From NCBI GenBank assembly GCA_963716445.1, contig OY970313.1, forward strand, positions 992,001 to 1,056,000: DNA of 64,000 nucleotides, given 5' to 3'. The notes under the pieces are model-generated. The model saw only the letters and a program-made list of their open reading frames with translations. It ran no database searches and was not told the origin of the DNA. This document shows positions 9,272 through 18,188 of this stretch, piece by piece (the first letter of the stretch is position 1; every line of letters starts with the position of its first letter). A program made the position numbers and the translations under genes. This DNA comes from JAAYBF01 sp963716445 (GTDB lineage Bacteria; Actinomycetota; Thermoleophilia; Solirubrobacterales; Thermoleophilaceae).

Positions 9272-10660
9272 TCAGGCGGTCGGGCGCAGGCGAGCGAAGA
9301 GGCTGGCGGCGGTGGCGGTGTCGAGGTCCGGGACGGTGGCGCCCGTGCCGGAGCCGACGGTCACGGAGAGGTCGGCGAGGCGGGCGCGTCGCTGGAGTGG
9401 GCTCTGGGCGAGGGAGTGGTCCTGGAGGCGGGCGGCGCGGGTGACGAGCGTGCGACGGGCGAGCGAGCCGCGGCGCAGCGTGAGCGTTCCGTCGCCGAGC
9501 CGCCAGCCGGCGTTGTGGTAGCGGAGCAGGCCGTCGAGCGCGCCCAGGATGGCGAGCGTTGGAACGACGGGCCAGGCGGCCGGCCAGGCGAGCGTGGCGA
9601 TCGCGCCGGCGACCACACCGAGCAGCGCCTCCGGTAGGGCGTAGCGGCGGCGCGCGCGGGTGGGAGGGCGCTCGAGCGAGGCGGGCGCGCCGGCGAGCGC
9701 CGGGACGAGAGCGCGGAGGCGGTCGTCGATCTCGGCGGTGCGCAGCAGCGGGAAGAGAGTCCGGGCGGCTGCGGGCTCCTCGCCGTAGCCGGCCGTCTCG
9801 AGCCGCACGCTGCAGAGCCCTAGCGGTTGCCGCAGCGGGCCCTCGACGATCGAGATCGCGTGCACCCGCCGCAACGGCACGCTGGTGGCTCGGCGCTGGA
9901 GCAGGCCGCGACGGATTCGCAGGCGGTCGTCGTCGCGGACGACCGAGAAGCCGGCGAAGGCGACGACCGCGCCGAGGAAGGAGATCAGCCAGACCAGGAC
10001 GATCGCGGCGGCGACCAGCAGCGCGATCGCGCCGCCCTCGGTCGGCGCGCGGTCGATCAGCGTCTCGCGGGCGCTGTCGGAGACCAGGTCGTCGACGAGC
10101 GCCGCGGCGCCGCCGAGCAATGGCAGCAGGACGCCGAGCTGGGGCGACGTGAGCCCGACGATCACCAGCTCGCGCATCGAGAGGCGCCAGGCGGGCAGGT
10201 CGACAGCGGCCGGCTCGGGCAGGCCGGCCGCCGCCCGCAGCGTGCGCGCCTCCTGCTCGCTGACCGCGCGCAGCACGATCTCGCCGCGCTCCCCACCGCC
10301 GGCGGTCTGGACGTGCAGCTCGTGGACCCCGAACAGCCTCTGCACCGGCCCCTGGCCGCTGTCGATCGAGTGGACGCGGGCGAGCGGGACGACCGTCTCG
10401 TCCGGCGAGATCACGCCGCGGCGATGACGGATCGCGCCGTCGGCGATCTCATAGCTCTCCGCGCGCCAGCGGACGTAGCCGACGAGCGCGGCCGCGACCG
10501 CGCCCACGACCGCGAGCAGCGCGGCGAACGGCCCGAAGCCGTCGGATCGCGAGCCGATCACCACCACGACCACGATGCTGATCAGCGCGTCACGGACGTT
10601 GTCGAGCGCCGACAGCACGGCCCCGGCCGGGTGGAGGCGGCGCGTCGCCAGCTCAGACAT
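9272..10660 (-). CDS. PH-domain-containing membrane protein, YdbT-like
   Basis: A 462-aa membrane protein with repeated bacterial PH (bPH_2, formerly DUF304) domains. Each is preceded by hydrophobic segments: residues about 25-65, 170-235 and 345-385. Recurrent bPH features are RRGVISPDETVVPLARVHSID, RRGLLQRRATSVPLRRVHAIS and RRGSLARRTLVTRAARLQ, each an arginine-rich strand pair followed by a hydrophobic strand. It overlaps the shorter YdbS-like gene by 8 nt. YdbS/YdbT pairs are membrane proteins; in Bacillus they have been tied to resistance to some antimicrobial compounds. The role here is not known. Confidence 0.85.
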   Translation of the reverse strand: MSELATRRLHPAGAVLSALDNVRDALISIVVVVVIGSRSDGFGPFAALLAVVGAVAAALVGYVRWRAESYEIADGAIRHRRGVISPDETVVPLARVHSIDSGQGPVQRLFGVHELHVQTAGGGERGEIVLRAVSEQEARTLRAAAGLPEPAAVDLPAWRLSMRELVIVGLTSPQLGVLLPLLGGAAALVDDLVSDSARETLIDRAPTEGGAIALLVAAAIVLVWLISFLGAVVAFAGFSVVRDDDRLRIRRGLLQRRATSVPLRRVHAISIVEGPLRQPLGLCSVRLETAGYGEEPAAARTLFPLLRTAEIDDRLRALVPALAGAPASLERPPTRARRRYALPEALLGVVAGAIATLAWPAAWPVVPTLAILGALDGLLRYHNAGWRLGDGTLTLRRGSLARRTLVTRAARLQDHSLAQSPLQRRARLADLSVTVGSGTGATVPDLDTATAASLFARLRPTA

Positions 10661-11138
10661 CGTCGGGCCGGCGCGCGAGCTGGGCGATGCGGTCGCGGAT
10701 CGCCGCGGCGTCGTCGGGGCGCAGGGCGGGGATGCTGTGCGACCCGCCGGCCGTGTGGATGACGACGGAGCGCAGGCCGAGCTGGTCGGCGAGCCAGGTA
10801 CGGCGCGTGTCGACGTGCTGGACGCGGATCGTCGGGATCAGCGTGCGCGTCAGGACGAACGCCCCGCGCTGGAGGTCGATCTCCTCCTCGCGCAGCTCGT
10901 AGCGCCAGTTGCGCCAGCGCAGCCGGGGCTCGACGATCACGCCCGCGAGCGCCAGCAGGACGCCGGCGATCCGTACGGCGACGCCCGACCAGCCGGGGGC
11001 GTCGGCTCCGTCGAGCGCCGATCCCGCGCCGAAGGCGATCAGCAGGAGCGGCACCGCCCAGCCGAGCGAGCGCAGAGTGAAGAGCAGCCGTGCCTGGCCC
11101 GGCAGCCGCTGCGTCGGCTCGGGGGTCGCCGCCCCCAC
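10653..11138 (-). CDS. PH-domain-containing membrane protein, YdbS-like
   Basis: A 161-aa protein with two N-terminal transmembrane segments (residues about 28-65) and one bPH_2 domain: WRYELREEEIDLQRGAFV, then TLIPTIRVQHVDTRR and SVVIHTAGGSHSIPAL. This is the usual short partner of the YdbT-like protein encoded immediately downstream. It lies 17 nt after ctaB and may be read through from the cytochrome oxidase operon. Confidence 0.85.
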   Translation of the reverse strand: MGAATPEPTQRLPGQARLLFTLRSLGWAVPLLLIAFGAGSALDGADAPGWSGVAVRIAGVLLALAGVIVEPRLRWRNWRYELREEEIDLQRGAFVLTRTLIPTIRVQHVDTRRTWLADQLGLRSVVIHTAGGSHSIPALRPDDAAAIRDRIAQLARRPDDV

Positions 11139-11155
11139 CGCTTGGGGCAGGCCGG

Positions 11156-12070
<915 letters not shown>

Positions 12071-12074
12071 CGTC

Positions 12075-13112
12075 CTAGGCGGTCAGCGCCTCGCGGCTGG
12101 AGGCGCCGGCCGAGGACTCTACGGGCTCCGGGATGCGGAAGAGCTGGAAGGCCAACGCCGCGAGCGTGCCCCACAACAGCGTCCCGAGCGCGAGGTGCAG
12201 CACGATCAGCGCCTCGTACTCATCGAGCCAGACGTTGAGCGCGCCGACCAGCAGCTGCGCCGCGAGGATCCCAGCCGCCGCCCAGGCGCTACGCACGACG
12301 CCCGCACTTGGCCGGCGCCGCAGCGCCAGGACGATCAGCGCGAGCACGGCGAGCGTCGTCAGGTAGACGAGCACGCGGTGGGTCAGGTGGATGTCGACCA
12401 GGCGCGTGACGCCGAACGGCAGGAAGTCGCCGTTGCAGGTCGGGAACTCCTTCCCGCAGGCGTGATGGGCGCCGTCGCCGAGCTGGTAGTCGGCGCGGCC
12501 GTAGTTCTGGGTGCCGGCCATGTATCCGCCCGCGACGATCGTGCAGAAGGCGAGCCCGCCGGCGACCAGCGCGAGCGGGCGGAAGCGCCGTCCGCCGTCG
12601 GCCGGGTCGGCGCCGAGGTTCTCCGGCTTCGACGCGCGCCAGATGTAGATCGTCAGCGCGAGCAGCGCCATCGCGAGGCCGAGGTGGGCCGCAACGAGCG
12701 TCTCGTCGAGGTCGTTCTCAACGGTCGCCGCGCCGAGCAGGCCCTGGGCGATCACGAGCAGCGCCGCGGCGATCGTGGCGCGGACGAGCGCGCGGTTGCC
12801 GCGGTGACGGCGCCAGGCCAAAACGGCCAGCGCGATCATCATCAGCCCGACGATCCCGGCCAGCGTGCGGTGCGAGTACTCGATGATCGTGTTGGGGTCG
12901 AGCCCCGGCACGACGTCGCCGTTGCAGAACGGCCAGCCGTGGACGCCCGAGCCGGCGGGGCCGCAGCCGAGCCCGGAGTCCGACACCCGGACGATCCCGC
13001 CGACGATGACCAGCAGGAACGTCGCGACGACGGTTCCCAGGGCGAGCCGGCGCAAGGCGCGATCGGCGCCCGCGGCGGCGCCCTGTCGAGGGCCCGCTGG
13101 GGGAGAGGTCAC
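12075..13112 (-). CDS. ctaA: Heme A synthase (COX15/CtaA family)
   Basis: Oxidises the C8 methyl of heme O to give heme A. At 345 aa with eight predicted transmembrane helices, it shows the conserved heme-ligand histidines of the two four-helix halves: EYSHRTLAG near residue 80, AHLGLAMALL, DIHLTHRVLVYL and LIVLHLALG. The ATG at 13112 overlaps the ctaD stop by 4 nt. The assignment is firm from the paired His-containing helices and the operon. Confidence 0.93.
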   Translation of the reverse strand: MTSPPAGPRQGAAAGADRALRRLALGTVVATFLLVIVGGIVRVSDSGLGCGPAGSGVHGWPFCNGDVVPGLDPNTIIEYSHRTLAGIVGLMMIALAVLAWRRHRGNRALVRATIAAALLVIAQGLLGAATVENDLDETLVAAHLGLAMALLALTIYIWRASKPENLGADPADGGRRFRPLALVAGGLAFCTIVAGGYMAGTQNYGRADYQLGDGAHHACGKEFPTCNGDFLPFGVTRLVDIHLTHRVLVYLTTLAVLALIVLALRRRPSAGVVRSAWAAAGILAAQLLVGALNVWLDEYEALIVLHLALGTLLWGTLAALAFQLFRIPEPVESSAGASSREALTA

Positions 13113-14827
13113 GTGCCCGAGGCTACCGGCTGCGCGACGCTGCCGACGGGCTCGCCGGACTTGGCGATCTCACGGCGGATGTCCTTCATCGGCTCGACCG
13201 AGCGGACGCGCGGCACGACGTCGAAGTTGTTGACCGGCGGCGGCGACTGGACGAACCACTCGAGCGTGTTGCCCTGCCACGGGTCGTTGCCGGCGACCTT
13301 GCCGTGGCGGTAGGAGCGCAGCGCGTTGATGACGGTCAGCAGGACGCCGATGCCGAGCAGGAACGAGCCGATCGTCGAGATCAGGTTGTACTCCGTCACG
13401 CCGAGGTCGGCGGAGTAGTCGTAGATCCGGCGCGGCATGCCGGACAGCCCGGCGGAGTGCTGGACGAGGAAGGTCAGGTTGAAGCCGACGAACATGACCC
13501 AGAACGACAGCTTGCCGAGCCCCTCGCTCATCATCCGCCCGGTCATCTTCGGGAACCAGTAGTAGACGCCGGCGAAGATCCCGAAGACCGAGCCGCCGAA
13601 CAGCACGTAGTGGAGGTGGGCGACGACGAAGTAGGTGTCGTGGAGCTGCCAGTCGACCGGGAAGACGGCGAGCATGACGCCCGAGATCCCGCCGATCACG
13701 AACAGCGCCGGCAGCGCCGCGGCGAAGTAGAGCGGCGTCTTGAAGACGATCGATCCCTTCCACAGCGTCGCGATCCAGTTGAAGATCTTGATGCCGGTCG
13801 GGACCGCGATCGCGAACGAGGACAGCATGAAGAAGATCAGCACGACCGTCGACGTCGGCGTGGTGAACATGTGGTGCGCCCAGACGAGCAGGCCGAGGAA
13901 GGCGATCGCCACCGTGGCCGCCGCGATCGCCTTGTAGCCGAAGATCGGCTTGCGCGCGAAGACCGGCAGGATCTCCGAGATGATCCCGAACGCCGGCAGG
14001 ATCATGATGTAGACCTCGGGGTGGCCGAAGAACCAGAACAGGTGCTGCCAGAGCATCGGGTCGCCGCCGCCGGTCGGGTCGAAGAACGCCGTACCGAAGT
14101 GGCGGTCGGTCAGCAGCATCGTCACCGCCGCCGCGATCGCTGGCAGCGCCGCGATCAGCAGGTAGCTGTAGACGAGGATCGACCATACGAAGAGCGGCAT
14201 CCGTCCCCAGCTCATGCCGGGCGCGCGCATGTTGTGGATCGTCGCCACGAAGTTGATCGCGCCGACGAGCGACGACAGTCCCGTGAGGTGGATCAGGAAG
14301 ATCCAGGCGTCGACGCCGCTGCCCGGCAGGTAGGCGTCGTCGGAGAGCGGGGTGTACGAGGTCCAGCCGGCCTGCGGCGGCTCGAAGAAGAGGCTCGAGT
14401 AGAAGGCGACGCCGCCGAAGACGAGCAGCCAGAACGAGAGCGCGTTGAGGCGCGGGAACGCCATGTCGCGCGCGCCGATCATCAGCGGGATCAGGTAGTT
14501 GCCGAACGCCGCGAGCACGGGGACGACGAAGAGGAAGATCATCGTCGTGCCGTGCATCGACACGAGGCCGTTGTAGGTCTCCGGGCTGACCAGCGTGCCG
14601 TCCGGCTGCGCGAGCTGGAGGCGCATGATTAGGGCCTCGACGCCACCGAGGATGAAGAAGATGAAGGTGGCGACGAAGTACATGATCCCGATCCGCTTGT
14701 GATCGGTCGTCGTCAGCCAGGCGAGCCAGCCCGTCGGCTCCGGCCGGAGCGGGCCGTGCACGACGACCTCCGGGCGGAGCTGACCGGCGATGCCGGCGGG
14801 GGCGGCTGCGGGATCGTTGGTGGCCAC
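13109..14827 (-). CDS. ctaD: Cytochrome c oxidase subunit I (aa3-type)
   Basis: Catalytic subunit of the proton-pumping terminal oxidase (572 aa, twelve core helices). Seen are the low-spin heme ligand region LVSMHGTTMIF, the Cu-B/Tyr cross-link motif WFFGHPEVYIMILPAFG, the WAHHMF histidine pair of Cu-B, the K-channel region PTGIKIFNW and the two late heme histidines in DTYFVVAHLHYVLFGG. It is co-operonic with ctaC (16-nt gap) and ctaA (4-nt overlap). Subunits III and IV are not in this window. Confidence 0.97.
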   Translation of the reverse strand: MATNDPAAAPAGIAGQLRPEVVVHGPLRPEPTGWLAWLTTTDHKRIGIMYFVATFIFFILGGVEALIMRLQLAQPDGTLVSPETYNGLVSMHGTTMIFLFVVPVLAAFGNYLIPLMIGARDMAFPRLNALSFWLLVFGGVAFYSSLFFEPPQAGWTSYTPLSDDAYLPGSGVDAWIFLIHLTGLSSLVGAINFVATIHNMRAPGMSWGRMPLFVWSILVYSYLLIAALPAIAAAVTMLLTDRHFGTAFFDPTGGGDPMLWQHLFWFFGHPEVYIMILPAFGIISEILPVFARKPIFGYKAIAAATVAIAFLGLLVWAHHMFTTPTSTVVLIFFMLSSFAIAVPTGIKIFNWIATLWKGSIVFKTPLYFAAALPALFVIGGISGVMLAVFPVDWQLHDTYFVVAHLHYVLFGGSVFGIFAGVYYWFPKMTGRMMSEGLGKLSFWVMFVGFNLTFLVQHSAGLSGMPRRIYDYSADLGVTEYNLISTIGSFLLGIGVLLTVINALRSYRHGKVAGNDPWQGNTLEWFVQSPPPVNNFDVVPRVRSVEPMKDIRREIAKSGEPVGSVAQPVASGT

Positions 14828-14843
14828 GGTCGCTCAGGTCCTC

Positions 14844-15731
14844 CTACTGGATCTCGGTCTCGCTCTGCTCACGCTGCTCGCGCTGCTTGGCGAGCCCCTC
14901 CCGGGCAGCCTCGATGTCGTCCTTCCGACGCTCGACGAAGGCTGCGTACTGCTGCGGCGAGACGGCGCGCACGCGGGCGCGCATGTCGGCGTGGCCGGAG
15001 CCGCAGAGCTCGGCGCACTGGCCGATGTAGGTCCCCGGCTCGGGGATCTTGAACCAGGTCTTGTTGGTGTAGCCGGGAACCCCGTCCATCTTGCCGCCGA
15101 GCTTCGGGATCCACCACGAGTGGATGACGTCGGAGGCCGTGATCTCGAGCACGACGGTCGTGTCGGTCGGCACGACCAGCTCGTAGTAGCTGAAGACGCC
15201 GGCCTCGGGGTAGTCGTAGCGCCAGAGGAACTGCTGGCCGTTGACGCCGATCGTCAGCGACTTGCCGTCTCCGTCGGGGGGCGCCGGCTGGTCGATCGAC
15301 GCGACCTCGACGCCCTGGGCGAGGCCGTCGGGGCCGGACGGGGCCGGGTTCTCGATGTCGCCGAGGTAGAGGAAGGTGACGACCGTCAAGACGACGAGGA
15401 TCGTCGCGGCGCCCACCGTCCAGCCCAGCTCGAGCGGGGTGTTGCCGTGGATCTGAGCGCCCTGCTTCGGGCCGTCGCGGCGCGCGCGGTACTTGACCAG
15501 CGACCAGATCAGCGTGCCCTCGACGAGCAGGAAGATCACGATCGCGACGTAGAGGACGATCTTGTAAAGCGAGTCGATGTCGTCGGCGTTCGGCGAGCCG
15601 CCCGACTCCGGCGTGAACGTGTCGGCCATCGCCCCGGGAGCGACGAGCGCCAGCACGATCCCCGCCACGAGGACGGCCAGCATCAGCTGGCGGCGATGTG
15701 ACCGGGGGAGGGGCAAAGCGCGCGGAATCAT
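14844..15731 (-). CDS. ctaC: Cytochrome c oxidase subunit II
   Basis: Electron-entry subunit carrying the binuclear Cu-A site. I start at the ATG at 15731 (295 aa) rather than an upstream in-frame ATG inside the enoyl-CoA hydratase gene, because this places a clean signal segment (residues about 14-36, ending GAMAD) at the N-terminus. Two transmembrane helices follow (about 57-80 and 105-123), then the cupredoxin domain. Cu-A ligands are visible: H204 in DVIHSWW, then C239, C243, H247 and M250 in the GQCAELCGSGHADM motif. Confidence 0.95.
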   Translation of the reverse strand: MIPRALPLPRSHRRQLMLAVLVAGIVLALVAPGAMADTFTPESGGSPNADDIDSLYKIVLYVAIVIFLLVEGTLIWSLVKYRARRDGPKQGAQIHGNTPLELGWTVGAATILVVLTVVTFLYLGDIENPAPSGPDGLAQGVEVASIDQPAPPDGDGKSLTIGVNGQQFLWRYDYPEAGVFSYYELVVPTDTTVVLEITASDVIHSWWIPKLGGKMDGVPGYTNKTWFKIPEPGTYIGQCAELCGSGHADMRARVRAVSPQQYAAFVERRKDDIEAAREGLAKQREQREQSETEIQ

Positions 15732-15735
15732 AGCC

Positions 15736-16530
15736 TCAGGCGCCCCTGAACTCGGGCGCGCGCTTCTCGACGAAGGCGATCCCACCCTCCGCGAAGTCTT
15801 GCGAGCGGCCCAGCGCGTGCTGCAGCTCGGCCTCGAGATCGAGCTGCTCGTCGAGGCGCGGGTAGATCGTCGCGTTGAGGGCCTGCTTGGCGCTCGCGTA
15901 GGCGCGCGTCGGACCGCCCGCCAGCCGCTCGGAGAGCGCGTTGGCTTCGTCCATCAGCTCGCCGTCGGGATGGACGCGGTTGATCAGGCCCCACTCGAGC
16001 GCCTGCGCGGCGGGAACCCGCTCCGCCAGCAGCGCCATCTCGAAGGCGCGCGCCTTGCCGACGCGCGCCGGCACGAACAGCGTCGAGCCGCCGTCGGGCA
16101 TCAGGCCGATGTTCGCGAAGGCGAGCTGGAAGAACGCCGACTCGGCCGCGACGACGAGGTCGCAGGCGAGCGCCAGCGAGGCTCCGATGCCGGCCGCCGG
16201 GCCGTTGACGGCGGCGACGACCGGCTTGTCCATCGTCCGCAGCCCGACGAGGATCGGGTGGAAGAGCCGGTGCAGGCGGCCGCTGATGTCGGGCATGCCG
16301 TCGTCGGCCGTCTCCTCGAAGCCGGCCTTCAGGTCGGCTCCCGACGAGAAGGCGCGGCCGGCGCCGGTCACGAGCACCGCGCGAACCGCCGCGTCGCCCG
16401 CCGCCGCGGCCACCACGGCCTTGAGGTCGTGGCCGAGCTGGGTGTTCCAAGCGTTGAGCGTCTCCGGGCGGTCGAGGACGATCCGGCCGACGCCGCCGTC
16501 GCGCTCCCAAGTCACCGTCTCATAGCTCAC
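15736..16530 (-). CDS. Enoyl-CoA hydratase/isomerase family protein
   Basis: Crotonase-fold protein of 264 aa, probably hydrating or isomerising an enoyl-CoA in fatty-acid or aromatic catabolism. The oxyanion-hole segments are present: GRAFSSGADLKAGF and NGPAAGIGASLALACDLVVA. The acidic position of hydratases falls in the LMPDGGSTLFVP segment, where D replaces the usual E-containing G, as in PaaG-like isomerases. It starts at GTG 16530 with AGGAGG 8-9 nt upstream and ends 4 nt before ctaC, so it is probably transcribed with the oxidase genes. Exact substrate unknown. Confidence 0.88.
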   Translation of the reverse strand: MSYETVTWERDGGVGRIVLDRPETLNAWNTQLGHDLKAVVAAAAGDAAVRAVLVTGAGRAFSSGADLKAGFEETADDGMPDISGRLHRLFHPILVGLRTMDKPVVAAVNGPAAGIGASLALACDLVVAAESAFFQLAFANIGLMPDGGSTLFVPARVGKARAFEMALLAERVPAAQALEWGLINRVHPDGELMDEANALSERLAGGPTRAYASAKQALNATIYPRLDEQLDLEAELQHALGRSQDFAEGGIAFVEKRAPEFRGA

Positions 16531-16577
16531 GCGCCTGCCTCCTGTGGTTCGTCGCGGACGCCCCGCGGCGGCAACCG

Positions 16578-16583
16578 TATCCT
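16578..16583 (+). promoter_or_regulatory. Putative -10 element of a leaderless promoter
   Basis: TATCCT lies 6 nt upstream of the ATG of the metal-dependent hydrolase gene. With transcription normally starting 6-8 nt after a -10 hexamer, the mRNA would begin at or next to the start codon. No Shine-Dalgarno and no recognisable -35 are present. Confidence 0.5.
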
Positions 16584-16589
16584 GGCCGC

Positions 16590-17240
16590 ATGCTGATCGA
16601 CTCGGTCGTCTGGCTCGGACATGCGGGCTTCCGGATCGAGGCTGACGGCGTGACGCTCTACATCGACCCCTATCGCGTGCCGGCCGGCGCCCCGAAGGCC
16701 GACGCGATCCTGGTCACCCACGGCCACTACGACCACTTCTCGTCCCAGGACGTCGAGCGGCTCTCCCACGACGGCACCTGGCTCGTCGCGCCCGCGGCGG
16801 TCGCCGAGCGGGCGACCGGCCGCGTCGTGTCGATCGCGCCGGGCGAGGTGGTCGAGCTCGAGCACGTCCAGGGAGTCGACGTCGCGGCGGTCGCCGCCTA
16901 CAACACCTCCAAGCGCGACAGCGACGGCCGTGCCTTCCACCCGCGCGAGGCCGGCTGGGTGGGCTTCGACGTCAACGTGCGCGGCGAGCGGCTCTACCAC
17001 TCCGGCGACACCGACGTGATCCCCGAGATGGACGCCGTGGTCGGGGTCGACGTCGCGCTGCTCCCGGTCTGCGGCACCTACGTGATGACCGCCGCGGAGG
17101 CCGTCGAGGCCGCGCGCCGGATCCAACCCCGCGTCGCGGTGCCGATGCACTGGGGCGGCCACCTCGGGACGCGCGCCGACGCGCAGGCCTTCGCCGAGCG
17201 GGCGCCGGTCGAGGTGCGGATCCTCGATCAAGCCACCTGA
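16590..17240 (+). CDS. MBL-fold metal-dependent hydrolase (UlaG-like)
   Basis: A 216-aa metallo-beta-lactamase superfamily protein. The metal-binding motif is THGHYDHF (residues about 48-55), followed by the second-shell HSGDTDVIPEM and a C-terminal MHWGG histidine. This pattern matches the UlaG/beta-lactamase_2 group (L-ascorbate-6-phosphate lactonase and many uncharacterised hydrolases). The substrate cannot be told. It is transcribed divergently from the enoyl-CoA hydratase; its promoter appears leaderless. Confidence 0.85.
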   Translation: MLIDSVVWLGHAGFRIEADGVTLYIDPYRVPAGAPKADAILVTHGHYDHFSSQDVERLSHDGTWLVAPAAVAERATGRVVSIAPGEVVELEHVQGVDVAAVAAYNTSKRDSDGRAFHPREAGWVGFDVNVRGERLYHSGDTDVIPEMDAVVGVDVALLPVCGTYVMTAAEAVEAARRIQPRVAVPMHWGGHLGTRADAQAFAERAPVEVRILDQAT

Positions 17241-17258
17241 GGCGGGTGCCGAGCGGCT

Positions 17259-17264
17259 TATACT
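17259..17264 (+). promoter_or_regulatory. Putative -10 element before the PAP2-like gene
   Basis: TATACT, 9 nt upstream of the TTG start codon at 17274. The mRNA would have almost no leader. This hexamer also helps justify the TTG start, since no ribosome binding site is present. Confidence 0.45.
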
Positions 17265-17273
17265 GCCGCCGGT

Positions 17274-18188
17274 TTGCGAAGCTCGCGCGCCCTCCGAGTG
17301 ATCGCCTGGGGCGCAGTGGCGGTCGGCGTCGCGACTCCGCTCCTCCGCCACCGGCTCCGCCTGCGGCCCCAGGTCGTCACGGCGCTCTCGTTCCAGGCGC
17401 CGGTGGCGCTGGCGCTCGCGACGCCGCGGACCCGTCTGCGCGACGCGGGCATCTATGCGCTGCAGATGTGGGCCTACTACGCCCACTACGACATGCCCGA
17501 CGACGATCCCGACGCGCTGCTGTGGCGCACGCGCGTGGACTACCCGATCCGGGTGGACCGCTTCCTGGGCCGCGGCGAGCTGCCGACGCGGCGCCTGCAA
17601 CGGGCGCTCGGCCGCCCCGGCGAGGTCCGGCCCCACGATCTCGCGCTGGCGATGGTGCACTGGTCGTGGTTCGTGGTCCCCCACGGGACCGTGGCCTACC
17701 TGCTGCTGCGGCATCACGACCGCTTCGTGCGCGGCGCGGCGGTCACGGCGGCGACGTTCGACCTCGGCCTGGTCGTCTACTGGGCCGTCCCGACCGCCCC
17801 GCCGTGGTACGCGGCCGAGAGCGGCCGCATCGAGCCGGTGCGGCGGATCATGGTCGAGGCCGGGGAGCGATTCTGGAAGCGCTTCTGGCGGCCGCTCTAC
17901 GATGGGCTGGAGGGCAATCCCTTCGCTGCCATGCCGTCACTTCACTTCGGTACATCGGTAATGGCCGCCCGGGTGCTGTCCGAGGTCGGCAGGGGGCCGG
18001 GCGCGCTGGGTTGGTCGTACGCACTTACGCTGGGCTTCGGCCTGGTGTATCTCGGCGAGCACTACGTCGTCGACCTGATCGCCGGCTATGCGCTGGCCGA
18101 GGTCGTCCGCCGGGCGGCGCCGGCCGCGGCGCCCGCGGTCCTCAGCGCCGCACGGGTCGTCCAGCGGCTGGAGCCCGGGGCCGCCTGA
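17274..18188 (+). CDS. PAP2-like membrane phosphatase / inositolphosphotransferase
   Basis: A 304-aa integral membrane protein with the vanadium-haloperoxidase/PAP2 catalytic motifs: FAAMPSLHFGTS (the PSxHF motif with its histidine, near residue 223) and GEHYVVDLIAGY (His and Asp of the third motif). About five to six hydrophobic segments surround them. This pattern fits the Aur1/Ipt1-like group of lipid phosphatases and phosphotransferases. The start is a TTG just after a TATACT hexamer; a GTG at 17298 is an alternative. Its stop overlaps the next gene by one base, coupling it to a flippase-like protein, so a shared role in lipid or glycolipid handling is likely. Confidence 0.85.
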   Translation: MRSSRALRVIAWGAVAVGVATPLLRHRLRLRPQVVTALSFQAPVALALATPRTRLRDAGIYALQMWAYYAHYDMPDDDPDALLWRTRVDYPIRVDRFLGRGELPTRRLQRALGRPGEVRPHDLALAMVHWSWFVVPHGTVAYLLLRHHDRFVRGAAVTAATFDLGLVVYWAVPTAPPWYAAESGRIEPVRRIMVEAGERFWKRFWRPLYDGLEGNPFAAMPSLHFGTSVMAARVLSEVGRGPGALGWSYALTLGFGLVYLGEHYVVDLIAGYALAEVVRRAAPAAAPAVLSAARVVQRLEPGAA